64,000 nt of DNA from Wolfiporia cocos (Eukaryota > Basidiomycota > Agaricomycetes > Polyporales > Phaeolaceae). Of the stretch, positions 21,910 to 32,340 are shown one piece after another. The DNA lies in contig JACCLO010000008.1 in the NCBI GenBank assembly GCA_029448655.1, positions 1,550,001-1,614,000 of the forward strand, given 5' to 3'. How positions within the stretch are numbered: position 1 is the first letter of the stretch; every line of letters starts with the position of its first letter. Under the pieces are notes generated by a model. The model was not told where the DNA came from and did no database searches. It saw nothing but the letters and a program-made list of their open reading frames with translations. The translations under genes and the position numbers were made by a program.

Positions 21910-23118
21910 CTAGGCATTCGTTGGCCTCAACGAATTTCCCAAGTTCCCCTCTTCAGAGTGCCTCGGTGTCCTGTTCGTTGTGATGTCGCCGTTCCAGCTG
22001 AGGGATGGGGTCATAGGAGTTCGCCATACGAAGTGTTGGCGGCATTCATTCTGTCGATGACCTGGTTGATTGAGCCCACAAGCTCGGCAAATGTAGTCAG
22101 GGCAATCGAGGATCCAGTGGCTAGCGGAGCCACACTGTCGGCAGGGTTGTTCAGGCGAAGGCCTTGCTGGTACCCGTAGGGAAGGGATATCTCGGAGATA
22201 TTCATTGTGTCTGTACCTCCAGTGGTGTGCGGCCCGGTGGAGGTTCCGTGCCGCCCATGTGGGTAAGGAGGCGGTGTCTCGTTCGTGCTCCCTCGCACCT
22301 CGCTCAAACTCCTTGCGGGTAATACTCTGCACCGAAGGAGATCGTCGAATAGGTGGCGTGCTATTCGCTCTTTGCTGTCGCGCTGGGGTAGCCCGAGGGC
22401 TCGTCGGGCGTGCAGGTGGTTCACGTCTCCTGTCGCTTCCCATACCAGGAATACGTGGCGTCGGGTCTCTAACTCCTGTTTGGCGGGCTCTCTGAGTCTT
22501 GGTAGGCAGTGGAAATAATACGCGATCGTGTTCCATAAAATCAAACGACCCTGCAACTCGGCGTCGTTCGTCGGTGGTGAAAAAGCGGGCGGGTCGTGGT
22601 ATGTACTCGGGTCGGTCAGGAGTAACGTGCTCACGATCCTCGAAGTCGTTGAGCGTGTGTCGTAATTGGGCTGTCGTGGTGGCGGCCAATCTGTCGATAA
22701 GTCTGTCGGTGAGTAATCCGAGCCCCTCTCTCTGCGCCCTGATCTGCCCCTCCATTCGGACGAGGTCCTCGGTGATATTCTGGTACGAGCTGTATATGTG
22801 GGTGAGGTCCTGCGCGATGTCGAAGAGGGCCAACCAGCCATCGGCCCGGCCAGCAAAAGGTCCCTCAGCCCTGTACCAGAGGAGGGCGTGTCTAATCTGC
22901 AGGTGCTGGGGGGAGTACCTTCTTGGTGGCGTACCTCTTGGCCGGCCTTCTCGTCGGTCTGCGTCACCGGGGGTCGTGGTGTGATGGGGGAGCTGGTGGC
23001 AAGTCGTCGACATATTATGACTGTTCTGCTTTTGAGTGTTGGGATTGTCCTGACTCGCATTCTGTGGTAGTCTTTTATCAGTTCCCTGGAATGCTCCAAG
23101 TTCCCTTCGTCTTCCCAT
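21910..23118 (-). CDS. Zinc-knuckle protein encoded downstream of pol (3' ORF of family 1 element)
   Basis: This 402-aa frame begins at an ATG inside the chromodomain-coding end of pol, in another frame, and runs almost to the polypurine tract. Residues about 100-170 are helical and charged (SSYQNITEDLVRMEGQIRAQ), likely a coiled coil. The middle is Arg/Pro-rich. Residues about 320-355 hold two CCHC-type knuckles, CRQCGSASHWILDC (C-X2-C-X4-H-X4-C) and CRACGLNQPGHRQNEC (C-X2-C-X6-H-X4-C). It may bind nucleic acid; a capsid or nucleocapsid accessory role is inference. It occupies the position where retroviruses carry env, but I see no signal peptide or membrane segment. It is intact in this copy, whereas the copy at 42043-43209 has two stops. 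Confidence 0.7.
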   Translation of the reverse strand: MGRRRELGAFQGTDKRLPQNASQDNPNTQKQNSHNMSTTCHQLPHHTTTPGDADRREGRPRGTPPRRYSPQHLQIRHALLWYRAEGPFAGRADGWLALFDIAQDLTHIYSSYQNITEDLVRMEGQIRAQREGLGLLTDRLIDRLAATTTAQLRHTLNDFEDREHVTPDRPEYIPRPARFFTTDERRRVAGSFDFMEHDRVLFPLPTKTQRARQTGVRDPTPRIPGMGSDRRREPPARPTSPRATPARQQRANSTPPIRRSPSVQSITRKEFERGAREHERDTASLPTWAARNLHRAAHHWRYRHNEYLRDIPSLRVPARPSPEQPCRQCGSASHWILDCPDYICRACGLNQPGHRQNECRQHFVWRTPMTPSLSWNGDITTNRTPRHSEEGNLGNSLRPTNA

Positions 23119-23432
23119 GAGTTGTCAGCCGTGGCATAGCCTTTCCACTTGATGAGGTACTGATGTTTCCTTCCTCGCCATCTGTCAGCGACAATGGCTT
23201 CGACTTCGTATTCTTGTTGCCCCTTGATGATATCGGGTGGCGGCCGTAGGTAATTGGGCCCATGCACCCTCGTTTCTCTGAATGGTTTTAGTAAGGCAGC
23301 GTGGAATACCGGATGGATTTTCCAGCTTGTCGGTAACTGCAACCGGTATGTCGTGGGTCCCATCTTTTCTGTGATGGTGAAGGGTCCTTCTCTTTTGGGT
23401 GCTAACTTGTTAGATTCGTAGGGGATAGTTAG
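23010..23432 (-). pseudogene. Family 1 pol fragment: integrase tail and chromodomain
   Basis: The minus-strand frame shows MGPTTYRLQLPTSWKIHPVFHAALLKPF, the conserved tail after integrase, then a chromodomain reading YEVEAIVADRWRGRKHQYLIKWKGY and NSWEDEGNLEHS. Chromodomains direct integration towards marked histones in chromoviruses. The upstream part of pol is missing: the sequence is cut at 23432 by an LTR of opposite orientation. Unlike the copy at 43098, the frame here reads CGA where that copy has its TGA stop, so it stays open far into the 3' ORF. Confidence 0.85.
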
Positions 23433-24141
23433 TGTTACGGTTATTTCGATTTTTCAAACCGCTGACAGAACTCGCTATTGGGCGAATACGATACAGGGAC
23501 TTGTTGCGCAACTCGTCCCCTGGCCATTCGTGATCCTACTGGACTAACCCCAGATGTACTAGCCGATAGGGCATGTTTCGACTCTGGCAGACCCAACTCT
23601 GCCCTCGTTTCATGTTTATCATTTATTAGCTGATAGATGGCGTTCAACCGCCATCATCATTCCTATCTATCGTCTCGGATATATCACTACATACTTATCA
23701 AACGTTTGGTACTATAGCGTAGATAATAGCGGTGACATCTGGGATGGACTTGACCCCTGAAACGTAGCGTAGTATAAAAACTCGTGTACTTATTGTCGAA
23801 GCTCTTCAGCTCGACCTTGTTGTACCAACAAGAAGTCTTATACTCGTTCTCAAATGTAGGAAACTACGCTCAGTATTTCTCGCTTGAGCAACTGAACGAC
23901 TAAGTCCTCGAAGTGCACACTGACTTCTCGGACTTAGGCGAGTCTTATATTCTATCAGACTCGCATTTGAACCGATTATATCCTCTAACGCGTATTGGAT
24001 ATTACACGATCTCTTAGGAACTTCACCTAGGACTTGAAGGCATCTAACGAGTATTTGCCTTGCATATGGCTACACGCCTACGTGCAGAAGAACGATCTAT
24101 ATTCGCGATCCGAATATACGAACGGGTATTTGACCGTAACA
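23433..24141 (+). repeat. Family 1 solo LTR in the opposite orientation
   Basis: It starts TGTTACGGTTATTTCG and ends GGTATTTGACCGTAACA, the plus orientation also seen at 60172-60871. Its left flank (GTTAG) and right flank (GCACG) do not match. The left flank is family 1 pol and the right flank is family 2 pol, so the LTR sits exactly at a junction of two different elements. Confidence 0.85.
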
Positions 24142-24640
24142 GCACGTCCATCAGGGCGATGGAGAGTGATCAGTACTTTGATCTGCTTTCCCCGTTTTCC
24201 CGTCTGGATGACCACTACACTTCCCCTGAGTTTCTCACCAGTTGAACCGAAACCCTGTGTTCCTCGCGTGGTTTCGCGGATCGACTTGATGATCTTGGTG
24301 TTGGTTGTCATGTTGCATTCGAGTATGAACTGGGCAATTCTGTTCCCATACTTGACTTGATAATCTGCTCTGGTCTGATTATTTAGTATGTCTTTTACAT
24401 GGCTGGTGTAGTCTTCGTCTACTACACCGCCCTCCACGTTGACTCTTTTGAGAGCGAGTCCGGATCATGGAGCAATGCACCCATATACACTGGCTGGCAT
24501 CCTGATTTTGATGCCAGTGTTTACAGTGATGCACTTCCCGTTAGGGACTAGTACCTCCTCTGCGGAGTACAGATCATATCCTGCAGCTCCTTTGCTTTTT
24601 CACTCGGGAGGGATTGCCCACAGGTGATCAAGATAGATGT
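24142..24640 (-). pseudogene. dUTPase domain of family 2 retroelement (stop and frameshift)
   Basis: dUTPase hydrolyses dUTP to dUMP and keeps uracil out of newly made DNA. The minus strand shows all five trimeric dUTPase motifs in order: AAGYDLYSAEE (1), AP-stop-SGLALK (2, where APRSG is expected), GGVVDEDYTSHV (3), YGNRIAQFILE (4) and RGTQGFGSTG (5). Motif 2 is broken by a TGA where CGA is expected. A 1-nt shift separates the upstream frame from motif 1. After motif 5 the frame continues GSVVVIQTGKRGKQIKVLITLHRPDGRA, which resembles the start of a retroelement protease before the LTR at 24141 cuts it off. The dUTPase would therefore lie between gag and protease. Confidence 0.8.
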
Positions 24641-24750
24641 CGAGCGTGATGGTCCTTTTTTGACGCGTTTATACCACACTTTCTTTTCTGATTTTTTCTT
24701 AGTGGTATCTGATGTGTCTGCCATTTCCACATCAGATGTCACTACCAGGT

Positions 24751-27598
24751 CTATATCCATTGGAACATATGTTTAGCATTGGAGGAATTAAGCACAGTAT
24801 TAGCCTCCCGCCACGCTCCAGTGGGAGGCACCTCCAAGGCTGTTACAAACGAATTGTTGGAGCATGTTGAAGCTCCGACATCGTCGTTCATGTCCAACTC
24901 TACAGATGTGATAGGTACAGATACTGGTTCTGATACCAGGGCCCCAGTTCCTAGCCCATATAGTCCATCCACCGGTTCGTCATTCTCTGTGGCAGCCGAG
25001 TCACTGTTTTTGGAGTTTACTGGTTCTTCTACTTCCAATACTGAAAAGCGATTCGAGGGGGAGGGACTTACCTGAGTGGGGGCAAACCTGGCTTCCTTTG
25101 TGGCGTCAGGGTTCTCCTTGGCCCAGGCGGCCACCATTCGGATGAAGTCCTCCTGGGGGATCTCGCTGAGGACCGTAGGAGCATCATCCCCTGCGATAGC
25201 CTGCCAGGTTCGCTGAGTTCCGGATCCACTGGCAGCGGGGGTGGTGTTGGTCTTGGGCTGCCAGTTTGGTTGGTGCCAGGATGTCTTGTTGCATCCCTTG
25301 CCAGGTGCCTCGGCCTGTGTCTTGCTGCAAGAGTGGCACTTCCTCTTGAGCAAGTTTGCCCTTTCTTTGGCCGTTGGTTCCGCTCAGGGAGCACGCTCAG
25401 GCTTAGCACGCTCCTTGCCCTTGTCCATTCCCTTGGTGTCCCAGGTGCTGCATAGCTTTTCCTCGTTGCAGAGTTGTCGCATGGCATTGTCGGTCCGGAG
25501 GATAGCCTGTTTCCAGGATTTGTAGTCCTCCAGGATCTGGACGTTGCACCCACGCTGTGACTTGTCGTTGACGGTGGCAGCGACAAAGGCCTGGTGTACT
25601 GAAGAATAGATGTCCTTAGGGATGGCTCGGGTGATCCAGCTATGGACTACTTGGTTCTCCCAATCGTACTTTGCCTCCCCTAGGAGTCGTTTGAGCTCCT
25701 GAAAGTATTCCTCACCCTTACCAGCCATCATGGTTAGCCGTTACGCTGCTACCGCTGCCTTTTTCTTCAAGTCCAGGTCATCGAACTTTTAATGGAGCTC
25801 CCAGACCCAACTGATCCTCCATTGTCCACTGAGATAGTGTTCTCGAGTGAATGCCATTACCCATGCGTCGACTTTGGGACCCCGGATCAGAGAGACCGCC
25901 GCTCCAACCTTCTTCGAGTCTGTGAAGAGGATGGGGGCGTTGTTGTCAATGTATAGTCGTAGTCACATATACCAGTCTGTGAATCCGATGCCAGTGAAGG
26001 CTTCGGGTTCGTGGACCTTGGACTTGTACCACAGATTGGGCCTTGGTTTGGGCAACAGGGAGTACGCATCCCACTGCGAAGATGCCGGTTTCTCAGGCCT
26101 CCACATAGACGCACGCATTCCCTGGAGAGGCGCAGCTCCCCAGGTGTTCATGGGCGCTGCCTGTGGCGGTGGAGGTTCCGGGACCATCATGTTCCAGTAA
26201 TTGGGTTGCGGGGCCTGTGCCACATTGGCAAATGAGGCGGGGCGAGTGGGAGCCGGGGCTGTGAGTACCGGGGGTGTGTAACTGGGCAGGAATGGGTTTG
26301 TCTGTCGGGAGTTGCCGCAAGTCGGAGGAGTAGGTAGTGGTCGCAATCCTTGTGGAGTGTGCTGGGGAGAGTGCATGTGCACCGATCGAACCCAGTTTTC
26401 CACTGGCCGGAACCGACTTTTTGCGGGTGATGCGTTGGACCTAACGGGAGGGGGTGCCGGGCTGTGTAATGATGCCGCATCTCCGGCTTGGATAGCATCT
26501 GCCTGCAACCGTTGTGCCTCGCATAGGAATCACGCACCCATTTCCTGTGACCATGTCCCGACTGCTACCATTGCGTCCCTGACCTGGTGACACCATTTGC
26601 CGAAGTCTGCCATGGTGGGGTTTGGTGGGAACACCCACTGGAGAGCTAGTGGTGAGTCAATGTGGCCCAAATGGCTTCCACCCCGGATCGTGTTACTCTG
26701 ATTTCAGGTGAGGTGGAAGGCCTCCTCGATGTGGGTGGGGTCCTTACCAGACTGTGTGACCGGCCCTGCCGGGGAACCCCTATACTCCTAACTCCTTATC
26801 CTCAGTGACAGGCAGACATGGGGTGGCTGACGAGGCTATATCGCGCAGCTACCAGACTAGCGTGTATGAGGTGAGATAGAGTGGTCGACGTCGACGTCAG
26901 GCGCAAGTCATGTGGAAACACACAGCCCGCACCTCCTAGCAAAGCGGCACACAGGGAGTCTTAGAGAGAAAGGGGCCTTGTGCCCAGTTGCCGAGAATCC
27001 TAAAGATGAGGATAAGCCTCATCTTCCTACGTCTTAAATACATGTGCGTCAAGCCAGTAATGGCCGCCCTAAAGTAGTGGTCTGTGTGCCATAACTAAGA
27101 GCCCATGTGACTAGCTAACTAACGTAATGTAACATGTAACATAGTGACCGTCATGTGAGTAAGAGGCGCGTGCCTACCCCAGGCGCTGTACATGATCTTA
27201 TCTAATCTACTGGGTCTGGTGTCTAATGTAAGAGGGAGATGGGGAGGTGCTCGCGAAGGATCCAGGGCCCGCATAAAGGCCAGGAAACCTGCAAAAGTAA
27301 GCAGGGCATGCCACAGCGTAGAACTGTGACAGTCGGGGCCCTGGTTCGGGGCGAAGGTACGGACGGAGGGGAGGTACGACGATCCGGCTATCATGGCTTC
27401 TTCGACCGGGGTGACCTCAGGTTCTCTTGGGGTGTGGATGCTGTCTGCCACTGAGAGGGCTCCCATGTCCCTGATGAATGCGTCGAACGGGTTGAAGTGT
27501 TCGGACGGTGGGGGCACATTTGTCAGGAATGCGGGTGCGGGACCAGGTGCGGGGTGTTCGCCTCGAGGGTTGCAGATGAAATTGATGGAGTGAGCCAT
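24751..27598 (-). pseudogene. gag of family 2 retroelement, decayed and interrupted
   Basis: Gag forms the particle around the RNA genome. The frame starts MAHSINFICNPRGEHPAPG (ATG at 27598), matching the fragment at 39708-40235. It is interrupted by an LTR-like insertion (26755-27331) and continues with IEEAFHL, TIRGGSHLGHIDSPLALQW, a Pro-rich section and YIDNNAPILFTDSKKVGAAV. It ends with EYFQELKRLLGEAKYDWENQ and a Cys/His-poor KCHSCSKTQ motif. In-frame stops near 25948 (TGA), 25790 (TAA), 25743 (TAA) and 25384 (TGA) could all arise by C-to-T change. A small overlapping frame (24548-24760) leads into the dUTPase. Confidence 0.75.
26755..27331 (-). repeat. LTR-like insertion (TGTCAC family) inside gag
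   Basis: On the minus strand it starts TGTCACAGTTCTACGC and ends GGCCGGTCACACA. It contains the family hallmark of a short promoter-like block followed by an inverted repeat (ATGAGGCTTATCCTCATC) and GATTCTCGGCAA, as in the LTRs at 57944 and 63537. It splits the family 2 gag frame. Flanking bases GACTG and GTCGG do not form a clean duplication. Confidence 0.65.
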
Positions 27599-28367
27599 GT
27601 CTCGTATGTAAATGAAGGTTATGGTATGTAGAAGATGTAGTTGCAACCGAGACCGCTACCTGCCCACTGTGGGACTCCTAGGAGCTATGGGGTGGTAGCT
27701 AAAAAGTCTCTGTCCACTACAAACTGAGACCACCTCTTTTCGGAGATGCACCAAGAAACACCAAGGGGTTTTCAGCCCAAGGCCGGCAAGAAATCTCAGC
27801 CTCCGAAACCTCGTCCAGCCCCAAAGCTAATTCGGGATACCGGGGGCACGGGAACTATCCACCTATGTGATGGGGCATGTAAAAGATTACTGTAGGGTGG
27901 CAAGTGCTGGTACAGTGCTAGGTGATTTCCTGCCTCTTCAGCCACGGGTTATGTGCTGGGTTGTATAGTAATGGGGGCACGGTAATGCGCGTATTGTCGG
28001 GGCAGTAAGGCCCGTAAATAGATGACCAGTGCTTCTGTACACTGCCACAGGGCCCCTTAACGCCTTTGATTATTACATGTCGGGCGCACAGTTACTGTGG
28101 TGGGGTTGTAACCCAAGACCTTTACGACCACGTTGCATGGTGTTGGTCCAGTAGCTTAGAAGCAACGGTAGGAGAGGTCCCCTACACGCTGTTCGCAAGA
28201 TTTCCCCCAGAACTCTAATCCCTTAACCCTGGGATGTGACGGGTATGGATAATCATGTTATGCTCGCAAGACCGAGGTCAAGTGAGGGCGAAGGAATGAT
28301 GCACTTTACCCCTAGTGCGCCGGGGTTGTGTAGGGTAAACCGCTACACGGGGCGGAGACTCATCTTA
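27599..28367 (-). other. 5' leader of family 2 element
   Basis: Untranslated stretch between the 5' LTR (28368-28749) and the gag ATG, matched by the inverted copy at 38947-39707. No long frame is shared by the two copies. Shared segments include CCCGTGTAGCGGTTTACCCTA and TGGACCAACACCATGCAACG. Confidence 0.6.
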
Positions 28368-28749
28368 TGACACAAGCAACAACCTAAGCAACTACTCAGG
28401 GGAATATTACTCGTGTGAAAGCATATTCCTGATCTGAGGCTACTCAAGGCGTATAAGGCCAAGACAAGTCTGGGGTGCTACCCTGCTCGTCGGCTAGTAT
28501 ATATGCTATTCTACTGTTTGTACATGTTTGGCTGCTGTACAGTTATTATGTAAGCTGATAGTCCGATATAATGTAGGTAACCCTATAATGGGTGTAGGTA
28601 CACGGCATAGAGTGTCCGGGGGTCTGGCAACACGTGATAGGATGATTAGGGTCCTTGCACATGACTGCATAGGCGTGCGCTTAGATAAGATAAGGGTTTA
28701 GGCTCTAGTCACTAGTTGTTGGCTAGGCGAAGAAAATCGGCTTGTGACA
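28368..28749 (-). repeat. 5' LTR of family 2 element (382 bp)
   Basis: It starts TGACACAAGCAACAAC and ends CGGCTTGTGACA. On the minus strand this is TGTCACAAGCCG...TTGTGTCA. It is nearly identical in length and sequence to 38564-38946 in the opposite orientation. It contains TATATGCTATTC near a GTACATGTTTG block that is shared with the longer solo LTRs at 15423 and 20103. Confidence 0.85.
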
Positions 28750-29019
28750 GCTTTGCACATCACTAGTGTCAGCAATGGTATTAATATGAGATGCTGGGGA
28801 TTCAGTGCTCATTCTGTGACACACACAGACCTTAGAGATTCAGGGCAGGCTTGGTACAAGTAATGTTATGCCTGACCTCCGCATGTATCTAAGACGCTGC
28901 ACTAAGCCTTAGTTCTATTCACCTTGATCCACCACCTGAGAAGGGGTGAGTAATCAGTGGTTTGTATCACTAGCATCACTCCTTCTGGCCCAATCGCATT
29001 GTCATTGAGTTGCCCAGGC
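28750..29019. other. Spacer, nothing recognised
   Basis: Sequence between the family 2 LTR and the diverged duplication beginning near 29020. No frame or repeat with a clear identity was seen. Confidence 0.35.
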
Positions 29020-29660
29020 CCCGAGCAGAATCCTGTAGAAGATCGGGTCACACCATACAACCGCCATGCCTTACTTCCCACCAGGGACCACACTCAGGTG
29101 TGGTGGGTTCAAGATTACAAACACATGCCGGTACGTACATCCCACACTCGCTTATATACTGTTGTGCCCCTATCCTTCCCAGGTCCCTATCGTACAATCT
29201 CCGGCCCCGCCGTGCCCAATTTCCGGTACTCGCGTTCACCCGCTCGACTGCTCCTGTACTGTGGTGACGAGATCGCACCCATGCGCCGCGCCCGACGCAT
29301 GTGCACTTCCAACCAATCCAAGTGCAAAAATGCAAAGCAGAGATGGGTCTGCAAGCTGATTCCCCCTACTGTCCTGAGCACGTTTATGTCGAAGTTCAGG
29401 TCGCGCCGGACCACGGCCACACCTTACTGCCCATCAGGGACCCCGCTACGGTGCGATGGATTCGTTGACAAATGCGCACAGGTAGATACATACAAGCCCT
29501 CAGCTTTATATTAATCATGGCCGTCGTACCACCTCTGGTCACGCTATACCCAGGGGCGCCACTGTTCCCGCGCCGTGGCGACGAGGTTGCACCGTGCGCT
29601 GCGCCCGACGCGCAGGCACTTCCAGCAATAGAGGCCAAAGCTTGAGTTCTACCGAACTCA
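29020..29660 (+). repeat. Two diverged tandem units with coding-like similarity
   Basis: Unit 1 (about 29020-29330) and unit 2 (about 29400-29650) share blocks in the same order. CCTTACTTCCCACCAGGGACC pairs with CCTTACTGCCCATCAGGGACC. GGTGACGAGATCGCACC pairs with GGCGACGAGGTTGCACC, followed by GCGCCCGACGC. In one frame the translations align as ALLPTRDHTQVWWV against TLLPIRDPATVRWI, and GDEIAP against GDEVAP. This points to an old duplication of a coding segment; the family is not recognised and the frames are broken. Confidence 0.5.
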
Positions 29661-30262
29661 TGGGCCACAGTGAGTTTTGAGGCTCCTTCTCAGCGACCAA
29701 AGTATCAATTTACGACAGTGACCCATTATTTCCTACAGCGTACAACCGTCAAACATTATACTAAGAGTGAAATGCCGGGAATCAAGTTCTTAAAACACAT
29801 CGCCGTCATCAAGATCTCCCATCAGCGGTCTTCAATGGCACAGCCTCGCCATGTGGCTGCCTTGCACATGCCATCCGCACGTTGATATTGCCGCAAGGCA
29901 CAGCCGTCAGCTTGCTTTGCTCGAGTGGTTCCGTCGCCCAAGCGAGTGGCGACATAGCGACACACGCGGCATTTGCGAGCGTCGCGAGGCACTAAGTATA
30001 AAAACAGCCAAGCCATGGCCATTCAACCGGCCATAGCCAGTATCTACTACTTAACCTGGTCTCTGCAGGGGCTCCTTGCGTGCAACTTGTCGGCCGCACC
30101 TCTCGACATGCCGTGCGATCGCTCCTCAGGCCATTACGCCGACTCAACGTACCTCTTGAAAAAAGTAACCGAGAAATCCGCTTTAGAGCGGCTGTCAATG
30201 GTATCTCTTGCATTGTTAGCTCAGATTGGGGCCACAGGTGCTGACATACGGATCTGCAACAG
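29661..30262. other. Probable 5' exons or promoter of the following gene, not resolved
   Basis: Open plus-strand frames here (for example 29973-30200) may be upstream exons of the gene at 30263-31229, but I could not join them in phase with confidence. Confidence 0.3.
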
Positions 30263-31229
30263 ACTTATGACGATATATACAACTACCATCCCTTGTATGA
30301 GTCGATGCAGAACCGATTTGCCTCGCGAAAGGAAGCTGTGCTCAAGAGACCCCGTTTAGTGAAGGAGAGGAAGTGGATGAAGCGTAGTGCCCTACAGCAA
30401 CTGCACCGTTTGGCATGCCGGGACCCGCAGTGCGGCCACAGCAACGTCTTCCAACCCAACTTGTCCGAGGATTATGTTTACCTCTATGATGACGACCTGT
30501 ATGGCCCGCACACGCCATTACCTTGCAAGAGCCTTTCCAACGGAGACATGCAAGCAGCAACACGATCTTCGCCGACGACGCAGGTAATGAACGTGCCACT
30601 TATGGACTTGGAACCCGTTGACGCGCAACTCGAGCCAGCGCGTATTGAGGCCCGGGTCACGGATGCAGAGGATAGCTCCGAGCATCGGCTCAATCTGCAA
30701 GAAATCCGGGAGATCGTGGAGCGGTTGAAGCCGCTGCTAATGCTCATGTCCGTTCCGCCTTCGTCAGATGCGGGGACCCTCTCCAGACACGGGCGTACCG
30801 CTGGTCCCGTCTCTCTGTGCACCTCCCCTCCTACCTGCAGAGCTGGAGTACAAGTCTCTGCTCTTCACCGAGAGCCCAGAGGAGCTGTTGGCCAGAAAGC
30901 CTCGCGGATCGCTGAGCATCTTTGGCGGGTACACGTACGAGGATTCTGTCCGGGATGCGGCAATCGATGCGCAAACAGCGGATTTGCGGCGACAGATGGA
31001 GGCCAAGTGGCGCATGCAGCACTCTGACAATCGCGCGAAGTATACGCTGCGCGCGTCAACTTCTGCGTCGTTAAGGAGGCGGCATAGCCCATATCCTTCC
31101 CCCATGATGCTTGGTGTGGCATACGCCAGATCGTCAGCAAGCAACGCCAATCACGAGACGCAGCTTGTGGCTGATTGCGAAGAGCAAGATCAAAGCGATG
31201 AAAACATGCGAGGAACAAATCCACTCTAA
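30263..31229 (+). CDS. Unrecognised basic/acidic protein, two 3' exons
   Basis: I do not recognise the family. Exon 30263-30794 begins after a CAACAG acceptor and reads TYDDIYNYHPLYESMQNRFA, then a Lys/Arg-rich stretch (KRPRLVKERKWMKRS) and an acidic DYVYLYDDDLYG. A 46-nt intron with GTACCG...CTGCAG ends (30795-30840) joins in phase to an exon reading LEYKSLLFTESPEELLARKP, GGYTYEDSVRDAAID and RRQMEAKWRMQHSDN, ending at the stop at 31229. Composition and codon flow look like a genuine nuclear or scaffold-type protein. The 5' end and start codon are not defined. It lies between two inverted halves of a retroelement. Confidence 0.5.
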
Positions 31230-31794
31230 TAAGCATACCATCGTTCTGTGACAGTTATCTGCTGCAGAGCGGAAGGCAGGCATAATCAGCGAGGATCTAT
31301 CCCTCGTTGAGAACATTCGCCTAGCCTCACACTGTCTACCTGAGCCACCTTAATCACCGACCTCCCTGCAGCTGGGGGCGACCTACTCGCTTTTCACAGA
31401 CATCGAGGCCTGCAGACATGTACAAACCGGAGTATGTAAGCCTGTGACTTACCTATCTAGCACTTGTCTCCCAACCCCATGTTTTGTTTTGCCGCGCTTC
31501 AGATTACCTATGTAACGGCTTTACGTATGTCAAAGCAATCTGTTCGAGTCCAGTTGATGTGTTCGTTTCGAAACCTTTGACGGCAATACTTGCCTCAATA
31601 CCGTACAGCCTCAATGCGAAACAGAGCCTAGAAGATTAGGACATGTATATAGAAAGCTAGGAAGACTGCAAGCAGAGCAATACAAGTTCTGTAGTGTGCT
31701 GTCACAGGTCAAGGTTATAGGCGCTCGAGCCGCATCGTCCAGATTTGGATAGCCTGTTGCCTTCCTCCAAGACTACAGCTAGCTGTGCCACAGG
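31230..31794. other. Intergenic, nothing recognised
   Basis: No long frames and no repeat shared with the rest of the window were noticed. Confidence 0.4.
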
Positions 31795-31816
31795 TAGTGA
31801 TGTGCCAGGCCCGGTG

Positions 31817-32340
31817 CAGTTCGCGCCTTGCACGAAGGTACGAGCGCTAGGCCGAACATTTGCTTACTAAGCGAGCGGGGAGGAACGAGAGACGCGTAAG
31901 CGCATTCGCGCAGCACCTCCCTTTCGAAGGCCCTCGTAGCTCACTGCAAAAACCAGTTTTCTGACCCAACCAGCCACTCCCCAGTGTTGGATGGTGGTGT
32001 AGTCGTGCCACCGCCTCGTTTCGGCCTCTACACCGCCAACCAACGCTCGAGAAGTTCGGTCCTTTGTGGCTCAGCTCGGTCGTCTCCCTCGCGCGCGAAG
32101 CGCTCGAAAATCCGTCGCATCATCGCATTCCCAGCGCTTCCAAACACGGATTTTCGGCCTTCGCACACCTTCAAAATTCCGAGTTTTTCGTAGCCTTAGC
32201 ACCTTCGGAATTTTGCCCAATTCCGACCGAACTCTCTCACCCCAACCCATTCTTCCTAGTTCAAACGTCACTCATTAAACTGAGATATACTCGTCACTGT
32301 ACACTATCCTCGTAGATCCCCACTCGCACTTAGGAAGCGC
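31817..32340. other. Extra segment inside the hAT element, origin unknown
   Basis: This stretch interrupts the GGCCCGG...TTGGGCC region that is continuous in the copy at 16702. It has no clear inverted ends, no target duplication and no convincing frame. It resembles a promoter-proximal or 5' untranslated host fragment (C/T-rich, with GCGCGAAGCG motifs), but that is speculation. Confidence 0.4.

Noticed and set aside
22011..23009. Continuation of the pol frame past the chromodomain for over 300 codons
   Set aside because: It overlaps the zinc-knuckle ORF and stays open only because a stop seen in copy A is CGA here. Its translation (SPTYTARTRISPRTSS) is a frame shadow.
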